Position numbers and translations under genes: made by a program. This document shows positions 9,901 through 18,496 of a stretch of DNA of 64,000 nucleotides, in pieces (within the stretch, counting starts at the first letter, position 1; each line of letters opens with the position of its first letter). Origin of the DNA: Shewanella algicola (GTDB lineage Bacteria; Pseudomonadota; Gammaproteobacteria; Enterobacterales; Shewanellaceae); assembly GCF_014648035.1 (NCBI RefSeq), contig NZ_BMQI01000021.1, positions 16,638-80,637 on the forward strand, written 5' to 3'. The notes under the pieces were generated by a model, which made no database searches, was not told the origin of the DNA, and was given only the letters and a program-made list of their open reading frames with translations.

Positions 9901-10038
9901 GCGTTACTTGAGTTTGCCGGTTGTGACTATGGCCAAGGGTATTGGTTTTCGCATGCTTTATGTCATGAAGAGTTTGAGCAAAAATACTTGCAACAACGCG
10001 CTGAACCTATTCAGATAAACCAATTTACTGGCCGGTAA
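6970..10038 (+). CDS. Membrane-bound 5TM-PAS-GGDEF-EAL cyclic-di-GMP protein
   Basis: A 1022-residue dual-domain c-di-GMP enzyme. Residues 1-190 are a multi-helix region resembling the 5TMR-LYT sensor domain (LCLSGLFFGFVPTLIAASCM). Three PAS domains follow (about 205-325, 330-452, 455-575), then GGDEF (about 583-740) and EAL (about 765-1010). The cyclase motif is intact (LGGDEF, about 661) with an RESD inhibitory site just before it. The phosphodiesterase motif is also intact (EAL in AEALIRW, the metal-binding glutamate in EITEG, DDFGTGYSS, LKIDKSFV). It could therefore make or degrade c-di-GMP, depending on signal. The start ATG 6970 follows a purine-rich AAGGGA at 6956-6961. Confidence 0.92.
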   Translation: MINLNIFLSFCENAALLLALVYLYSLFPSYQRQSHLTLWQLGMGVLIGIIGVIIMMTPLVFEQGLLFDTRSVLLCLSGLFFGFVPTLIAASCMALYRYNLAGTGMFVGIAMLCFSGLFGLVWRHFAKRKLDDISYLSFYLSGLALHFLLLLSLLLLPIELGIDAIKVVAIPILVIFPILTMVIGRLFSSVVFRERDMQVRLQEDFLFNSQFDIGNIGISITSKAKYWLKVNPYLCEMFGYSESELKALTWEELTYPDDLNKDLLLYDKMVKGLLDEYEIDKRFVAKDGSIVYTHVTVVCRRNTDNNGFLVIAGFLDITQHKLAESALLQSKEQLDLVLDSSELGVWDWDLAQHTMNTNRFSADILRCTTEALNEHPKMWLDAIQPIDKIKFLRSICDIRLGHTINQRIEYQLTNLQGETRWILQTGKVVDVNDKGQPLRVCGTVSDITDIKQFEESLSVAASVYQNSSEAMSVFTAEGIIIDSNPAFSLITGFNRDEIQGQNLRIFQSELQPRKFYDQLDKQLNQLGRWHGEVWMRRKNGENYLILLTINAISKTKAHKARFVALFSDITEKKQTEELIWRQANYDALTGLPNRRMLMEFLSNEVLHGDRQHNHFALMFLDLDYFKEINDTLGHDMGDVLLLETAERLKSCVRESDVVARLGGDEFTVVLTNLDDNHGVERVAGQMLKRLAEPYTLGEQTAYISGSIGITLFPDDATTTEALLKNADQAMYSAKTHGRNRFNYFTPAMQSDAQKRMELVQELKNAIIQQQFELYYQPIVNLTNEKVIKAEALIRWKHPTIGFIPPADFIPIAEETGMIIEIGNWVFNQAVKQSARWTEMFNADIQISINKSPVQFKDETIDVQDWLSQITEHHVNPSRICIEITEGLLLDKEQNVEAKLMAYRDAGLEVSLDDFGTGYSSLSYLRKFNIDYLKIDKSFVNSLMPDSNDLSLCEAIIVMAHKLGMKVIAEGIETEQQRALLEFAGCDYGQGYWFSHALCHEEFEQKYLQQRAEPIQINQFTGR

Positions 10039-10161
10039 TATTATCCATTTCAGTCAATTCTGCTTTGAACATACTCATCTGCATACCTTAATTGAAAATA
10101 GTTAATACGCTCGGAGATTAGTATACAATAGTGGACTATTTCATTGTCTGTTGGGTTTGTT

Positions 10162-11433
10162 ATGTCTTTTACTTCGCTAGGGTTATCGCCATTGTTATTT
10201 GATGCGATTAATCAATCAGGTTATCACACCGCCACCCCTGTTCAACAAGCGGTTATCCCACTAGCGCTCAATGGGCAAGATGTGTTGGCCAGTGCCGAAA
10301 CCGGTACCGGTAAAACAGCGGCATTTGCGTTGCCATTGTTACATCATTTGTTGCAACAGCCGATAGAAGCGTTGAGCCCAGCAGCAAGATTGCGGGTGTT
10401 AATCATGACTCCCACTCGTGAGTTGGCTATTCAAATTGAACAAAACCTCGTTAAGTACGCCCAGTTTACCGAACTTTCAAGTTTGGCTGTGTATGGCGGC
10501 GCAAGCATTAATCCTCAACGTAAAGCATTAGAGCAGGGCGTTGATGTGTTAGTTGCTACGCCAGGTCGTTTGTTTGACATTATCGGTCAACATGAATTGG
10601 ATTTATCTTCAGTGACCCACCTGGTCATTGACGAAGCCGATCGCATGCTCGATTTAGGTTTTGTTAAAGACATTGAAAAAGTGAAGCGTTTAATCGCTAA
10701 ACAACATCATACAATGATGTTTTCTGCGACCTTCTCTGACGATGTGAAAAGCTTGGCAGCTAACATGCTTAACCAACCTGAATATGTCCATGTTGAAACC
10801 CAAACCACAGCGGCTAATGTAAGCCAGCAAGTGTATAAAGTTGATGCGCGTCGTAAAGCAGAATTATTGTCAGAGTTGATTGGTAAACACAATTGGCAAC
10901 AAGTTATGGTGTTTACCAGCCGCAAAGAAACGGCAGAACATTTATACCGTGAATTGTCATTAGACGGTATTAAGTCAGCTGTTTTCCATGGCGATAAAAG
11001 CCAAGGAGCACGCAACCGCGCCTTGGAAGAATTTAAAGCAGGGCAGTTACGGGTACTGATAGCGACTGACTTGGCGGCAAGAGGGTTAGACATTCAAGCC
11101 TTACCGCGAGTGATTAATTTTGAGTTACCAGAAGAGTGTGAAGATTACGTACACCGTGTTGGACGTACCGGTCGAGCAGGGCTTGCGGGTGAGGCTATAT
11201 CGTTAGTGAGTCCACAAGAGCTTGAGTTATTAGCTGAAATTGAGCAGCTTATTGGGCGAAAATTAACCATATTTACTCCAAAAGGGTATGAAGAAGGTGC
11301 ACCATTGCCCGCCAGGTACCGCGATGTGAGCCCTGACAAACCGAAAAAAGTGTTTAAACATAAGCGGGGTAAACCGTCACAAGGTGAAGCAAAACCCACT
11401 CGCAAAGGTAAATACGCGAAAACGAAGAAATGA
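10162..11433 (+). CDS. rhlE: DEAD-box ATP-dependent RNA helicase (RhlE-like)
   Basis: A 423-residue SF2 helicase with all core motifs: Q-motif (TPVQQAVIP), Walker A SAETGTGKT, PTRELAIQI, TPGRL, DEADRMLDLGF, SAT (MMFSATFSD), ARGLDI and HRVGRTGR. A lysine/arginine-rich tail (about 390-423) is typical of RhlE-type proteins that bind structured RNA such as ribosomal precursors. The start is the ATG at 10162 (MSFTSLGLSP); an upstream TTG at 10144 is in frame but lacks a ribosome site. The stop overlaps the start of the GTPase gene by 4 bases (ATGA), so the two are translationally coupled. Confidence 0.92.
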   Translation: MSFTSLGLSPLLFDAINQSGYHTATPVQQAVIPLALNGQDVLASAETGTGKTAAFALPLLHHLLQQPIEALSPAARLRVLIMTPTRELAIQIEQNLVKYAQFTELSSLAVYGGASINPQRKALEQGVDVLVATPGRLFDIIGQHELDLSSVTHLVIDEADRMLDLGFVKDIEKVKRLIAKQHHTMMFSATFSDDVKSLAANMLNQPEYVHVETQTTAANVSQQVYKVDARRKAELLSELIGKHNWQQVMVFTSRKETAEHLYRELSLDGIKSAVFHGDKSQGARNRALEEFKAGQLRVLIATDLAARGLDIQALPRVINFELPEECEDYVHRVGRTGRAGLAGEAISLVSPQELELLAEIEQLIGRKLTIFTPKGYEEGAPLPARYRDVSPDKPKKVFKHKRGKPSQGEAKPTRKGKYAKTKK

Positions 11434-12503
11434 TCACTAAACCCATAAAAACCAATATTATTACTGGCTTTTTGGGTGTGGGCAAAACCACACTCATTAA
11501 GCAGTTACTGGCCAATAAACCCACTCATGAAAAGTGGGCAGTATTGGTTAATGAATTTGGCGAGATAGGTATAGATGGCGGTTTGTTGCATACGCAAGCA
11601 ACGGCAGGTATAACCATTAAAGAAGTGCCTGGCGGCTGTTTATGCTGCGCAGCAGGCTTACCCACTCAAGTGGCTATTACGCAACTGATCCAGCAAGCAA
11701 AACCAGATAGATTATTGATTGAACCCACTGGGTTGGGTCATCCAGCTGAAATTGTAAAGCTTTTACAAGCAGAACATTTCCAACACGTTATTAAGGTGCA
11801 AACAAGTTTATGTCTCGTTGATGCTCGCAAAGTCAGTGATGAGCGCTATAACCGCCACGATATTTTTGTTCAGCAGTTACAGGTGGCTGATATTGTGATG
11901 GCCAATAAAGCCCAATATTATGTTGACCAAGATAAGCAGGCCTTGACTGGCTTTATGGCACAGCTTAATCGCGCAGATACGCCGGTTATTTACAATAACA
12001 GCCAGCTTATCCTGCCTGAGCACTTGCAGCACATTTTCACGCAACTGGATACATCAACCGCTCAACGTAACAAACAACCATCGCCAACCTTCAAACCTAA
12101 AAGCATGCTTAGTCCTGGTGCAGAGCAATGGCTTTTGCCCAGTGCGCCATCAACCCACACTGATGATGAGCTTCAACAACAACTTGCGCAACAGGGTTAT
12201 GTTTTCAAAACTAACCAAGGCGAAGGTTGTGTCAGTTATGGTTGGATTATTGATAGTCAGCGTTGTTTTAGCTTTGAATCGTTTATGCAGTGGCTTGAGA
12301 CGGTAAAAGGGTTAAAGGTACTGAGATTAAAAGCCATTGTCATTACGCTTGATGGCATATTAACCGCCAATATGGTTGATGGTAATTTGAGTCTAGATGA
12401 ACATGATGATGCACTTGATTCGCGCATTGAAATCATTAGTGACAAGCAACTCGACGCTGATGGTTTACAGCAACAACTTTTAGATTGCATTGAGGTGATT
12501 TAA
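11430..12503 (+). CDS. CobW/COG0523-family metal-chaperone GTPase (YeiR-like)
   Basis: A 357-residue G3E-family GTPase. Walker A is GFLGVGKTTLIKQLL, the metal-binding CxCC motif is GGCLCCAAG, and the later GTPase motifs are EPTGLGHP and ANKAQ. The C-terminal CobW_C domain occupies about residues 255-357. COG0523 proteins deliver zinc or other metals to client enzymes; E. coli YeiR is a zinc-binding member and is the closest that I recall in the N-terminal third. No zinc-uptake-regulator site is visible because the gene starts inside rhlE. The overlap with the helicase is translational coupling, not evidence of a shared function. Confidence 0.87.
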   Translation: MITKPIKTNIITGFLGVGKTTLIKQLLANKPTHEKWAVLVNEFGEIGIDGGLLHTQATAGITIKEVPGGCLCCAAGLPTQVAITQLIQQAKPDRLLIEPTGLGHPAEIVKLLQAEHFQHVIKVQTSLCLVDARKVSDERYNRHDIFVQQLQVADIVMANKAQYYVDQDKQALTGFMAQLNRADTPVIYNNSQLILPEHLQHIFTQLDTSTAQRNKQPSPTFKPKSMLSPGAEQWLLPSAPSTHTDDELQQQLAQQGYVFKTNQGEGCVSYGWIIDSQRCFSFESFMQWLETVKGLKVLRLKAIVITLDGILTANMVDGNLSLDEHDDALDSRIEIISDKQLDADGLQQQLLDCIEVI

Positions 12504-12550
12504 CGCAAAAGGCTAATAATTGAATGTTGAAGCCAATATCCACATCCTGA

Positions 12551-12594
12551 AATAAAAATGGGCATTGATACAATATCAATGCCCATTGTGTTTT
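12551..12594. terminator. Bidirectional terminator between GTPase gene and dld
   Basis: A 13 bp perfect stem ATGGGCATTGATA (12558-12570) / TATCAATGCCCAT (12574-12586) with a 3-base loop. T-rich DNA follows on the plus side (TGTGTTTT), and an A-run at 12554-12558 serves the minus strand. It separates the convergent GTPase and D-lactate dehydrogenase genes. Confidence 0.85.
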
Positions 12595-12629
12595 ATGCTC
12601 TTATACAGGCATAAATAACCTTGCGACCC

Positions 12630-15434
12630 TTAGCGAGTACACTCTTCTAAAAGATACGCCAAGTGACGGTACGAAATACCACTATGTTGGGTTAAGCCCA
12701 CTTCACACATTCTGTTTGCGTAGTAACCTTCTTTGGTTTCTGCTGGAATGAGTTTTTTGATATTACGTAATGCACTGGCGTTAATTTCTGGCTTATACAA
12801 GCCTTTTTCACCGGCATAACCACAACAAGTAATCCCTGCAGGCAATACCACATGGTTGGCACATGCATCAGCAATGGCTTGTTGTTTTGGCTCTAGCTTC
12901 ATCTTACGGGCACTACAGCCTTGGTGTAAGGTGACGTTAGATTTTTTAGTAATCGTCATGTTAGGTAACAAGTTGTCGTGCATAAACTCGACTAGGTCGG
13001 TAATAGCCACTTTAGGGTTGCCTGTTAATGTACGGTAAGTACAAGACAAGGCATCAACCACGACCGGCACTTTACCGTTGTCAGACATCTTGCTTAGCGC
13101 CTCAATGAGCTCATCACGCTTGGCGTCGGCATTTTTAAAGTCGCCTTTTGATTCCCACATTTGGCCACAACATAAATGACGCGTATTGTCTGGAATAATC
13201 ACGTTATAGCCTGCACGCTCTAACAAGGTAATAACGACTTCTGGCAGGGTACGGTTGTCAGGATCTTTTGGTGTAGGACCAAAGGTTCTGCCACCACAAG
13301 CTGGGAAGTACAACACAGTTTGTTGGTTAGGTTTATGCGCCGATGGCTTGGCTACTTTACCGCCTTTAGGGAAGTCTGGGTTCCAATAAGGCACTTCTTT
13401 GGTGATCATTCGGCCAGCATTCATGAGTGAGTTGGTGATGGTGTCACCGGTCACTTTATGAAGGATACCTAAAATATCAAAACCAGTACTGATAACTTGG
13501 TTAACCGCGCCAAAATGCTTGGCCTGGAAGTCGAGTACTTTTTGTTCTGTGGTGGTGATGTATGGTGTACGTAATTTACGCACTAACTGACCCATACTGT
13601 TATCAACAGGGCAGGCAATAGTACATAGCTGACATGCAGCACAGGTATCGACAACATCGTATTTTGCACTGGCACGCATTTCAGCCGCGGCTTGCTTATC
13701 GCCAGATTGCTCTAAACGTTCAATTTCACGTAACACGGCAATACGTTGACGTGGCGAGAAGTTAAGCGCTGATGTTGGGCAGGTCTTTTCACAGAAACCA
13801 CACTCAATACACTTGTCGACAAAATCATCGACAATTGGACATGGTTTGATATTTTTAACGTGCACTTGGGCATCATCATTTAATATCACCCCTGGGTTTA
13901 ATAAACCGCTAGGGTCAAAAATCTGCTTAATTTGTTTCATTAGGGTATATGCATCGCTACCCCATTCCATTTCAACAAATGGCGCTACCGCACGGCCTGT
14001 ACCATGCTCAGCTTTCATTGAGCCGTCATATTTGTCGATGACCATTTCTGCCACATCTTGCATAAAGGCATGGAAACGGTCGATATCGCCTTGCGATGCA
14101 AATGTCGGTGTAATGATAAAGTGGAAGTTACCGGCAAGTGCGTGGCCGTAAATAACTCCTTCAGGGTAGCCGTGCTTGTCGAATAATGCTGTTAAATCAG
14201 CAGCAGCGCTGGCTAAGTGCTCAATTTCAAATGCAACGTCTTCAATAATGACTGACGTGCCTTTCGGGCGTGCACCACCAATAATAGGGAACAAGCCAGA
14301 GCGCATGGCCCAGTATTGACCAAATACCGCAGGATCTTTACTGAACTCAATTGGGCGTTCTGTTTTAATGTGAGCAATTTTTTCGATAACGTCACGGGTG
14401 TAGCTATCAAGGGTTTCTGAATCATTGGCTCGAGATTCAATCAACAAAATGGCAGCGCCTTCTGGCAACTCGCTTAGCCATTCAGGCATACCTGCTTTAC
14501 CGGTAACTGACTTAATAGACGCCCAGTCGAGTAATTCTGCTGCAGCAACACTGTCACCTTTAATTAATGGGATGGCACTGGCGGCATCTTCCATGTTGAA
14601 AAACACAGCCATGGCAGAGGCTTTAAATTGTGCTTCTTCGACGGTGTGATAAGTGATCTCATTAACGAAAGCTAAGGTACCTTCAGAGCCCACAATCAAA
14701 TGGTTAATGATGTCGAATGGGTCCGTAAAGTCGACCAACGAGTTGATGCTGTAACCCGTGGTATTTTTAATCGAGAACTTTTTACGAATACGTGCCGCTA
14801 ACGTTGGGTTATTTTGAGTTAACTCTGCTAAGTCAGTTAATGCTGCTAATAACATTGCATGCGATTGACTGAATGCGGCTTTTGAATGAGGGCAACCCGT
14901 GTCTAATTCAGTGCCATCGACTAGCATTAATTTTGCCGACTTGATGGTTTGGTAACTGTTTTGTGCTGTACCACAGCACATGCCTGAGGCGTTGTTGGCA
15001 ACCATGCCGCCAATTTGTGCCGAGGCAAGGGTGGCAGGGTCTGGGCCAATCTTTTTGTTAAATGGCTTCAATGCCGCATTAGCGTCAGAACCAATAACTG
15101 CAGCACCTAACGCGATAGATGATTTATCTTCGCTAATGTCGATGGTTCTAAAGCCATCATGACCTAGTATTAATAAAATACCTTCGCCAATAGCTTGCCC
15201 AGATAAGCTGGTACCTGCTGCACGGAATGTTACTGGCACATTATGTGCTCTAGCAACATTAAGGGTGATTTTGACTTGTTCTACGGTATCAGCGTGGACA
15301 ACAATTTCTGGTACGATACGGAAATAACTTGCATCCGTAGACCAGGCAAAGCGACGTACAGGATCATTTGAGACAGCATCGCTTCCCAATTGAGACGTTA
15401 AAATATCCATTACTACTTGATAGTTAATAGTCAT
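12630..15434 (-). CDS. dld: FAD/iron-sulfur D-lactate dehydrogenase (Dld-II)
   Basis: A 934-residue membrane-associated respiratory D-lactate dehydrogenase oxidising D-lactate to pyruvate and feeding electrons to quinone. The N-terminal FAD-binding PCMH domain carries RAAGTSLSGQA and IGGMVANNASGM. An FAD-oxidase C domain follows, then two 4Fe-4S motifs (CIECGFCEKTCP and CAACQLCTIACP) and cysteine-rich CCG repeats (CCGQMWES, CCGYAGEKG). Architecture, length and the adjacent lactate permease match S. oneidensis Dld-II (SO_1521). The start is the ATG at 15434 with AAGAGAG upstream; a further in-frame extension to 15497 lacks support. In S. oneidensis lldEFG lie directly downstream; here the terminator and the COG0523 gene come instead. 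Confidence 0.93.
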   Translation of the reverse strand: MTINYQVVMDILTSQLGSDAVSNDPVRRFAWSTDASYFRIVPEIVVHADTVEQVKITLNVARAHNVPVTFRAAGTSLSGQAIGEGILLILGHDGFRTIDISEDKSSIALGAAVIGSDANAALKPFNKKIGPDPATLASAQIGGMVANNASGMCCGTAQNSYQTIKSAKLMLVDGTELDTGCPHSKAAFSQSHAMLLAALTDLAELTQNNPTLAARIRKKFSIKNTTGYSINSLVDFTDPFDIINHLIVGSEGTLAFVNEITYHTVEEAQFKASAMAVFFNMEDAASAIPLIKGDSVAAAELLDWASIKSVTGKAGMPEWLSELPEGAAILLIESRANDSETLDSYTRDVIEKIAHIKTERPIEFSKDPAVFGQYWAMRSGLFPIIGGARPKGTSVIIEDVAFEIEHLASAAADLTALFDKHGYPEGVIYGHALAGNFHFIITPTFASQGDIDRFHAFMQDVAEMVIDKYDGSMKAEHGTGRAVAPFVEMEWGSDAYTLMKQIKQIFDPSGLLNPGVILNDDAQVHVKNIKPCPIVDDFVDKCIECGFCEKTCPTSALNFSPRQRIAVLREIERLEQSGDKQAAAEMRASAKYDVVDTCAACQLCTIACPVDNSMGQLVRKLRTPYITTTEQKVLDFQAKHFGAVNQVISTGFDILGILHKVTGDTITNSLMNAGRMITKEVPYWNPDFPKGGKVAKPSAHKPNQQTVLYFPACGGRTFGPTPKDPDNRTLPEVVITLLERAGYNVIIPDNTRHLCCGQMWESKGDFKNADAKRDELIEALSKMSDNGKVPVVVDALSCTYRTLTGNPKVAITDLVEFMHDNLLPNMTITKKSNVTLHQGCSARKMKLEPKQQAIADACANHVVLPAGITCCGYAGEKGLYKPEINASALRNIKKLIPAETKEGYYANRMCEVGLTQHSGISYRHLAYLLEECTR

Positions 15435-15506
15435 AACTTGCTCTCTTAACACTCTAATATTTAGCAGGCTATGTTTGCCAGCTCTCGTTAATCTCAATAA
15501 TAAATA

Positions 15507-15543
15507 GAAGCTGCAATAAACTTTTTCTGATTATCGCAGCTTC
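15507..15543. other. Intercistronic hairpin between lldP and dld
   Basis: GAAGCTGC-A-ATAA pairs with TTAT-C-GCAGCTTC (12 pairs and one mismatch) around an 11-base loop. It lies in the 150-base gap between lldP and dld, which are read in the same direction. There is no T-run after it on the minus strand, so it is more likely an mRNA-processing or stabilising hairpin than a full terminator. Confidence 0.5.
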
Positions 15544-15584
15544 AAATGCATTGAGTTGTCATACTCTACAACAATTAGCTTAGA

Positions 15585-17237
15585 TTAAAATCCGCCCCAA
15601 ATCACTGCGATAGTGCCTGCTACCATGGCATAACCAAGGGCGATAGGCATTGTTTTACGAATAATTTCAGATTCACGTCCCGCCATACCTACAACAGTTG
15701 CAGCAGCTACTACGTTCATCACACACATCATGTTACCGGCGTTAGCGCCAATACCTTGAAGTGCTAACACTAAGGCATGGTTCATGCCGATATTGTCGGC
15801 TACAGAATACTGTAAACCAGAGAACATCATGTTTGAGAAGGTGGCAGAACCAGACAAGAATGCACCAAAAATCCCTACAACTGGTGATACCCATGCCCAA
15901 ACAGCTCCCATGCTGTTTGCCAATAGGTCAGCTAACGCAACTGGCATAGACGCAAGGCCAGCACCATTTTCGCCAGAGTTTAGGAAGATTTTAACCATTG
16001 GCACAGATGCGCCTAATGAGATAATTGTTGGTAACATTGATTTGCACGATACAGTGATAGACTGCTTCATTGCTTGTGGTTTCATTTTGAACAATACAAA
16101 ACCAAATAAACATACTACGACGAAGAAGATGCCTGGTGCATAAAAGGTGGCAAATCCCGCTTTTAATTCAGTACCAAGTAATCCAGTCCAACTAATATTG
16201 AAGCTTGTTAACCAGCTCTTGAACGGTCCAATGACACGAGAAAGAACCAGTAATGCCGCCATGATGATATATGGAGACCAAGCTGCAACTTGAGAAAATT
16301 TAACCGGTGTTTGGCCAACGGCTAACTCTTCTTCAGATTTGTTGTCATTTTCACTAAAGTCACACCAAGGTTGTGAAGGCAGTAACCAGCCTTTTTTAGC
16401 CACAGGAATGACTAACGCCATACCAACAAGCGCACCAATAACAGATGGGAACTCAGGACCAGCAAAGAAGTTAATTAACCATGCTGGAATCGTAAATGCA
16501 AAACCTGCAAAAATGGCAAACTTCCAAATTTGTAGGCCTTCTTTAATTGATTTGTTACGACCAAAGAAACCCGTTAATACACATACCATGACTAATGGTA
16601 TGAGGGTACCAGTCAACAAGTCGATGGTGATCATGTGCTTAGCAATAAACTGCGCATAACCGACAAAGGTGCCGCCATGATCAGCTAATTGAGCCGCAGC
16701 CATGTTAACGCCGCCTTCAGTTAAGCCTTGTTCCATACCAAATAATACGGGTAGACCAATCGCACCAAATGATACTGCTGTTGAGTCACCTATCAAGGCA
16801 ACTACTGCAGCTGCAATAGGTGGCACGCCGAGTAACACTAACAACGGCGCCCCAATTGCCGCTGGTGTACCAAAGCCTGCAGAGCCTTCGATAAATGAAC
16901 CAAATAACCAACAAATAATGACAACTTGCACTCGCGCGTCGGCGCTAATGTTGGTAAAACCTGAGCGGATGGTGTCCATCGCGCCAGAATATTTTAGGGT
17001 ATTTAACAAAAACACCGCGCCAAAAATAATGGTAAGCGGTGTTAATGCGGATAAAAGTCCTTCTACAACTGAAGCTGCGAGCAGCATAGTGTCCATTTGC
17101 CAAATAAAGACTGCAGCCAGACCTGTTGCAATCGCTGATATTGGCATAGCTTTAGATGCCGGTAAGCGCATGAGTACTAAAAATACCATTACGCTTATAA
17201 TGGGCGTTAAGCTTGCTAGTAACTGTAAAAATGTCAT
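15585..17237 (-). CDS. lldP: L/D-lactate permease LldP
   Basis: A 550-residue polytopic inner-membrane transporter of the LctP family that imports lactate with protons. About 12-13 hydrophobic helices are seen. Family blocks are present: GSFIEGSAGFGTPAAIGAPL, VALIGDSTAVSFGAIG and SGSATFSNMMFSGLQ. Length equals E. coli LldP (551). The start is the ATG at 17237 with AGAGG 8 bases upstream. It is first in an lldP-dld unit dedicated to lactate uptake and oxidation. Its upstream DNA contains a palindrome (17379-17399) and a CRP-like site (17415-17436), consistent with substrate and catabolite control. Confidence 0.95.
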   Translation of the reverse strand: MTFLQLLASLTPIISVMVFLVLMRLPASKAMPISAIATGLAAVFIWQMDTMLLAASVVEGLLSALTPLTIIFGAVFLLNTLKYSGAMDTIRSGFTNISADARVQVVIICWLFGSFIEGSAGFGTPAAIGAPLLVLLGVPPIAAAVVALIGDSTAVSFGAIGLPVLFGMEQGLTEGGVNMAAAQLADHGGTFVGYAQFIAKHMITIDLLTGTLIPLVMVCVLTGFFGRNKSIKEGLQIWKFAIFAGFAFTIPAWLINFFAGPEFPSVIGALVGMALVIPVAKKGWLLPSQPWCDFSENDNKSEEELAVGQTPVKFSQVAAWSPYIIMAALLVLSRVIGPFKSWLTSFNISWTGLLGTELKAGFATFYAPGIFFVVVCLFGFVLFKMKPQAMKQSITVSCKSMLPTIISLGASVPMVKIFLNSGENGAGLASMPVALADLLANSMGAVWAWVSPVVGIFGAFLSGSATFSNMMFSGLQYSVADNIGMNHALVLALQGIGANAGNMMCVMNVVAAATVVGMAGRESEIIRKTMPIALGYAMVAGTIAVIWGGF

Positions 17238-17378
17238 GTATACCTCTGTATCACTAATAGTGGGTATTAAATTGTTATTATTTGTTAGCTTTTCGCTAAC
17301 TAGGGCGTAATAGACGTTATTTAAGTGTTAAAAGTGTTGATCGAGATCATCGAATACACCGGAAACACCGCTCGCGAG

Positions 17379-17399
17379 TAGAAGTGAGATCTACTTCTA
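17379..17399. promoter_or_regulatory. Palindromic candidate operator upstream of lldP
   Basis: TAGAAGT and ACTTCTA form perfect 7-base arms around a 7-base spacer (GAGATCT). The centre is about 150 bases upstream of the lldP start codon. The form fits a dimeric regulator site. In S. oneidensis the lactate genes are controlled by a LysR-type protein (LlpR), but I cannot confirm that this is its motif. Confidence 0.45.
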
Positions 17400-17414
17400 A
17401 TAGCTGTATTTTTA

Positions 17415-17436
17415 ATGTTTGTTTTAGATCACATTT
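17415..17436. promoter_or_regulatory. CRP-like site upstream of lldP
   Basis: One half is perfect (AGATCACATTT, 17426-17436). The other half is poor. It is about 190 bases upstream of lldP, where cAMP-receptor-protein control of lactate use would be expected. Confidence 0.4.
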
Positions 17437-17451
17437 TTATGTTTTGAAATA

Positions 17452-17490
17452 GACACAAAAATAAAGCCACTCGATTTAACGAGTGGCTTA
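17452..17490 (-). terminator. Terminator of nadK
   Basis: AAGCCACTCG (17464-17473) pairs with CGAGTGGCTT (17480-17489). The A-rich flank at 17455-17462 gives a minus-strand T-tract. Confidence 0.8.
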
Positions 17491-17566
17491 TGATAGCGTT
17501 ATTTAGCGCTTGTTAATGTGAAGAGTTTCACGCGAGAGAAATACAAGGTGTGAGTTTTATCAAAAG

Positions 17567-18445
17567 TTAGAAAAGTTTACTGCCCCAACCTAATTTATTT
17601 CGCAGAACATGGAAATAGTTATGCCCTTTAGGATGAATTAACCGCAAGCGTTCATTAGAGCGACGAATAAAAATTTCATCACCCGGTAAGACGGCTAAAT
17701 GCACATGACCATCACAACTCACTTCTAGGTTTTCATCATTGTTAGGCGATACGACTAATTTAATATTACTGCAGGCATCAACCACAATCGGTCGGCATGA
17801 CAGCGTATGCGGAAACATAGGTACTAAAATAAGTGCTTGTAAATTAGGTGTTAAAATTGATCCTCCTGCCGATAAAGAATAGGCAGTCGATCCGGTAGGG
17901 GTTGAAACAATCATGCCATCTGCACGTTGGCTGTACATAAGTTGTTCATCAATATACACCTCAAATTGGATCATGTGCGCAATTTTACCCGGATGTAACA
18001 CCGCCTCATTAACGGCGGTGTTACTGGCGGTGATTTTGCCATGACGATGAACTTCCGCTTCAAGTAAGAAACGATGTTCAGTTTCAAACTCACCGTCTAA
18101 GACTTTAGACAATGCATCTTCAAAGTTGTCGGGAGGCAGGTCAGTTAAAAAGCCAAGATTACCACGGTTTACGCCAATAACGGCCACATCAAAACGGGCC
18201 AGAACGCGCGCAGCACCTAGCATATTACCGTCGCCACCCACGACGATAGCAAGATCACAATGCTCGCCCATTTCGAGCAAATCCATAGAACAAATGTCGG
18301 CACCTAGCTCTGCAGATACGCGCTCTTCTACAATCACTTTAAAGCCCTGAACACTGAGCCAATGATGCAAACGCCTCAGGGTTTGGTTAGTGCCTTGGTG
18401 ATGTGGCTTGCCAATAAGTCCGATTGTGTTGAACAATTTAGTCAT
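17567..18445 (-). CDS. nadK: NAD kinase
   Basis: A 292-residue ATP-NAD kinase making NADP+, the same length as E. coli NadK. The catalytic loop [15 protein letters not shown] carries the GGDG motif. [10 protein letters not shown], the substrate-binding block VNEAVLHPG, and the glycine-rich [17 protein letters not shown] are all present. The start is the ATG at 18445 ([14 protein letters not shown]), which matches the family N-terminus; longer in-frame extensions run into the heat-shock promoter of grpE. Divergent from grpE, an arrangement conserved in Shewanella. Confidence 0.95.
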   Translation of the reverse strand: MTKLFNTIGLIGKPHHQGTNQTLRRLHHWLSVQGFKVIVEERVSAELGADICSMDLLEMGEHCDLAIVVGGDGNMLGAARVLARFDVAVIGVNRGNLGFLTDLPPDNFEDALSKVLDGEFETEHRFLLEAEVHRHGKITASNTAVNEAVLHPGKIAHMIQFEVYIDEQLMYSQRADGMIVSTPTGSTAYSLSAGGSILTPNLQALILVPMFPHTLSCRPIVVDACSNIKLVVSPNNDENLEVSCDGHVHLAVLPGDEIFIRRSNERLRLIHPKGHNYFHVLRNKLGWGSKLF

Positions 18446-18470
18446 ATTCGTGTTTGTTCTGCCTTTAGGC

Positions 18471-18496
18471 CTTGAAACATAAGAATTGATCCCCAT
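18471..18496 (+). promoter_or_regulatory. Sigma-32 (heat-shock) promoter of grpE
   Basis: CTTGAAA (18471-18477), 13 bases, then CCCCAT (18491-18496): an exact match to the RpoH consensus. It points at grpE and predicts a leader of about 105 bases. Confidence 0.9.

Larger units (their letters stand above)
17238..17566. other. lldP upstream region and nadK downstream region
   Basis: 329 bp between nadK (ends 17567) and lldP (starts 17237), both on the minus strand. From right to left it holds the nadK terminator, a CRP-like site, a 7-7-7 palindrome beside the 8 bp palindrome CTCGCGAG (17371-17378), and the lldP leader. No gene is seen. Confidence 0.6.
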
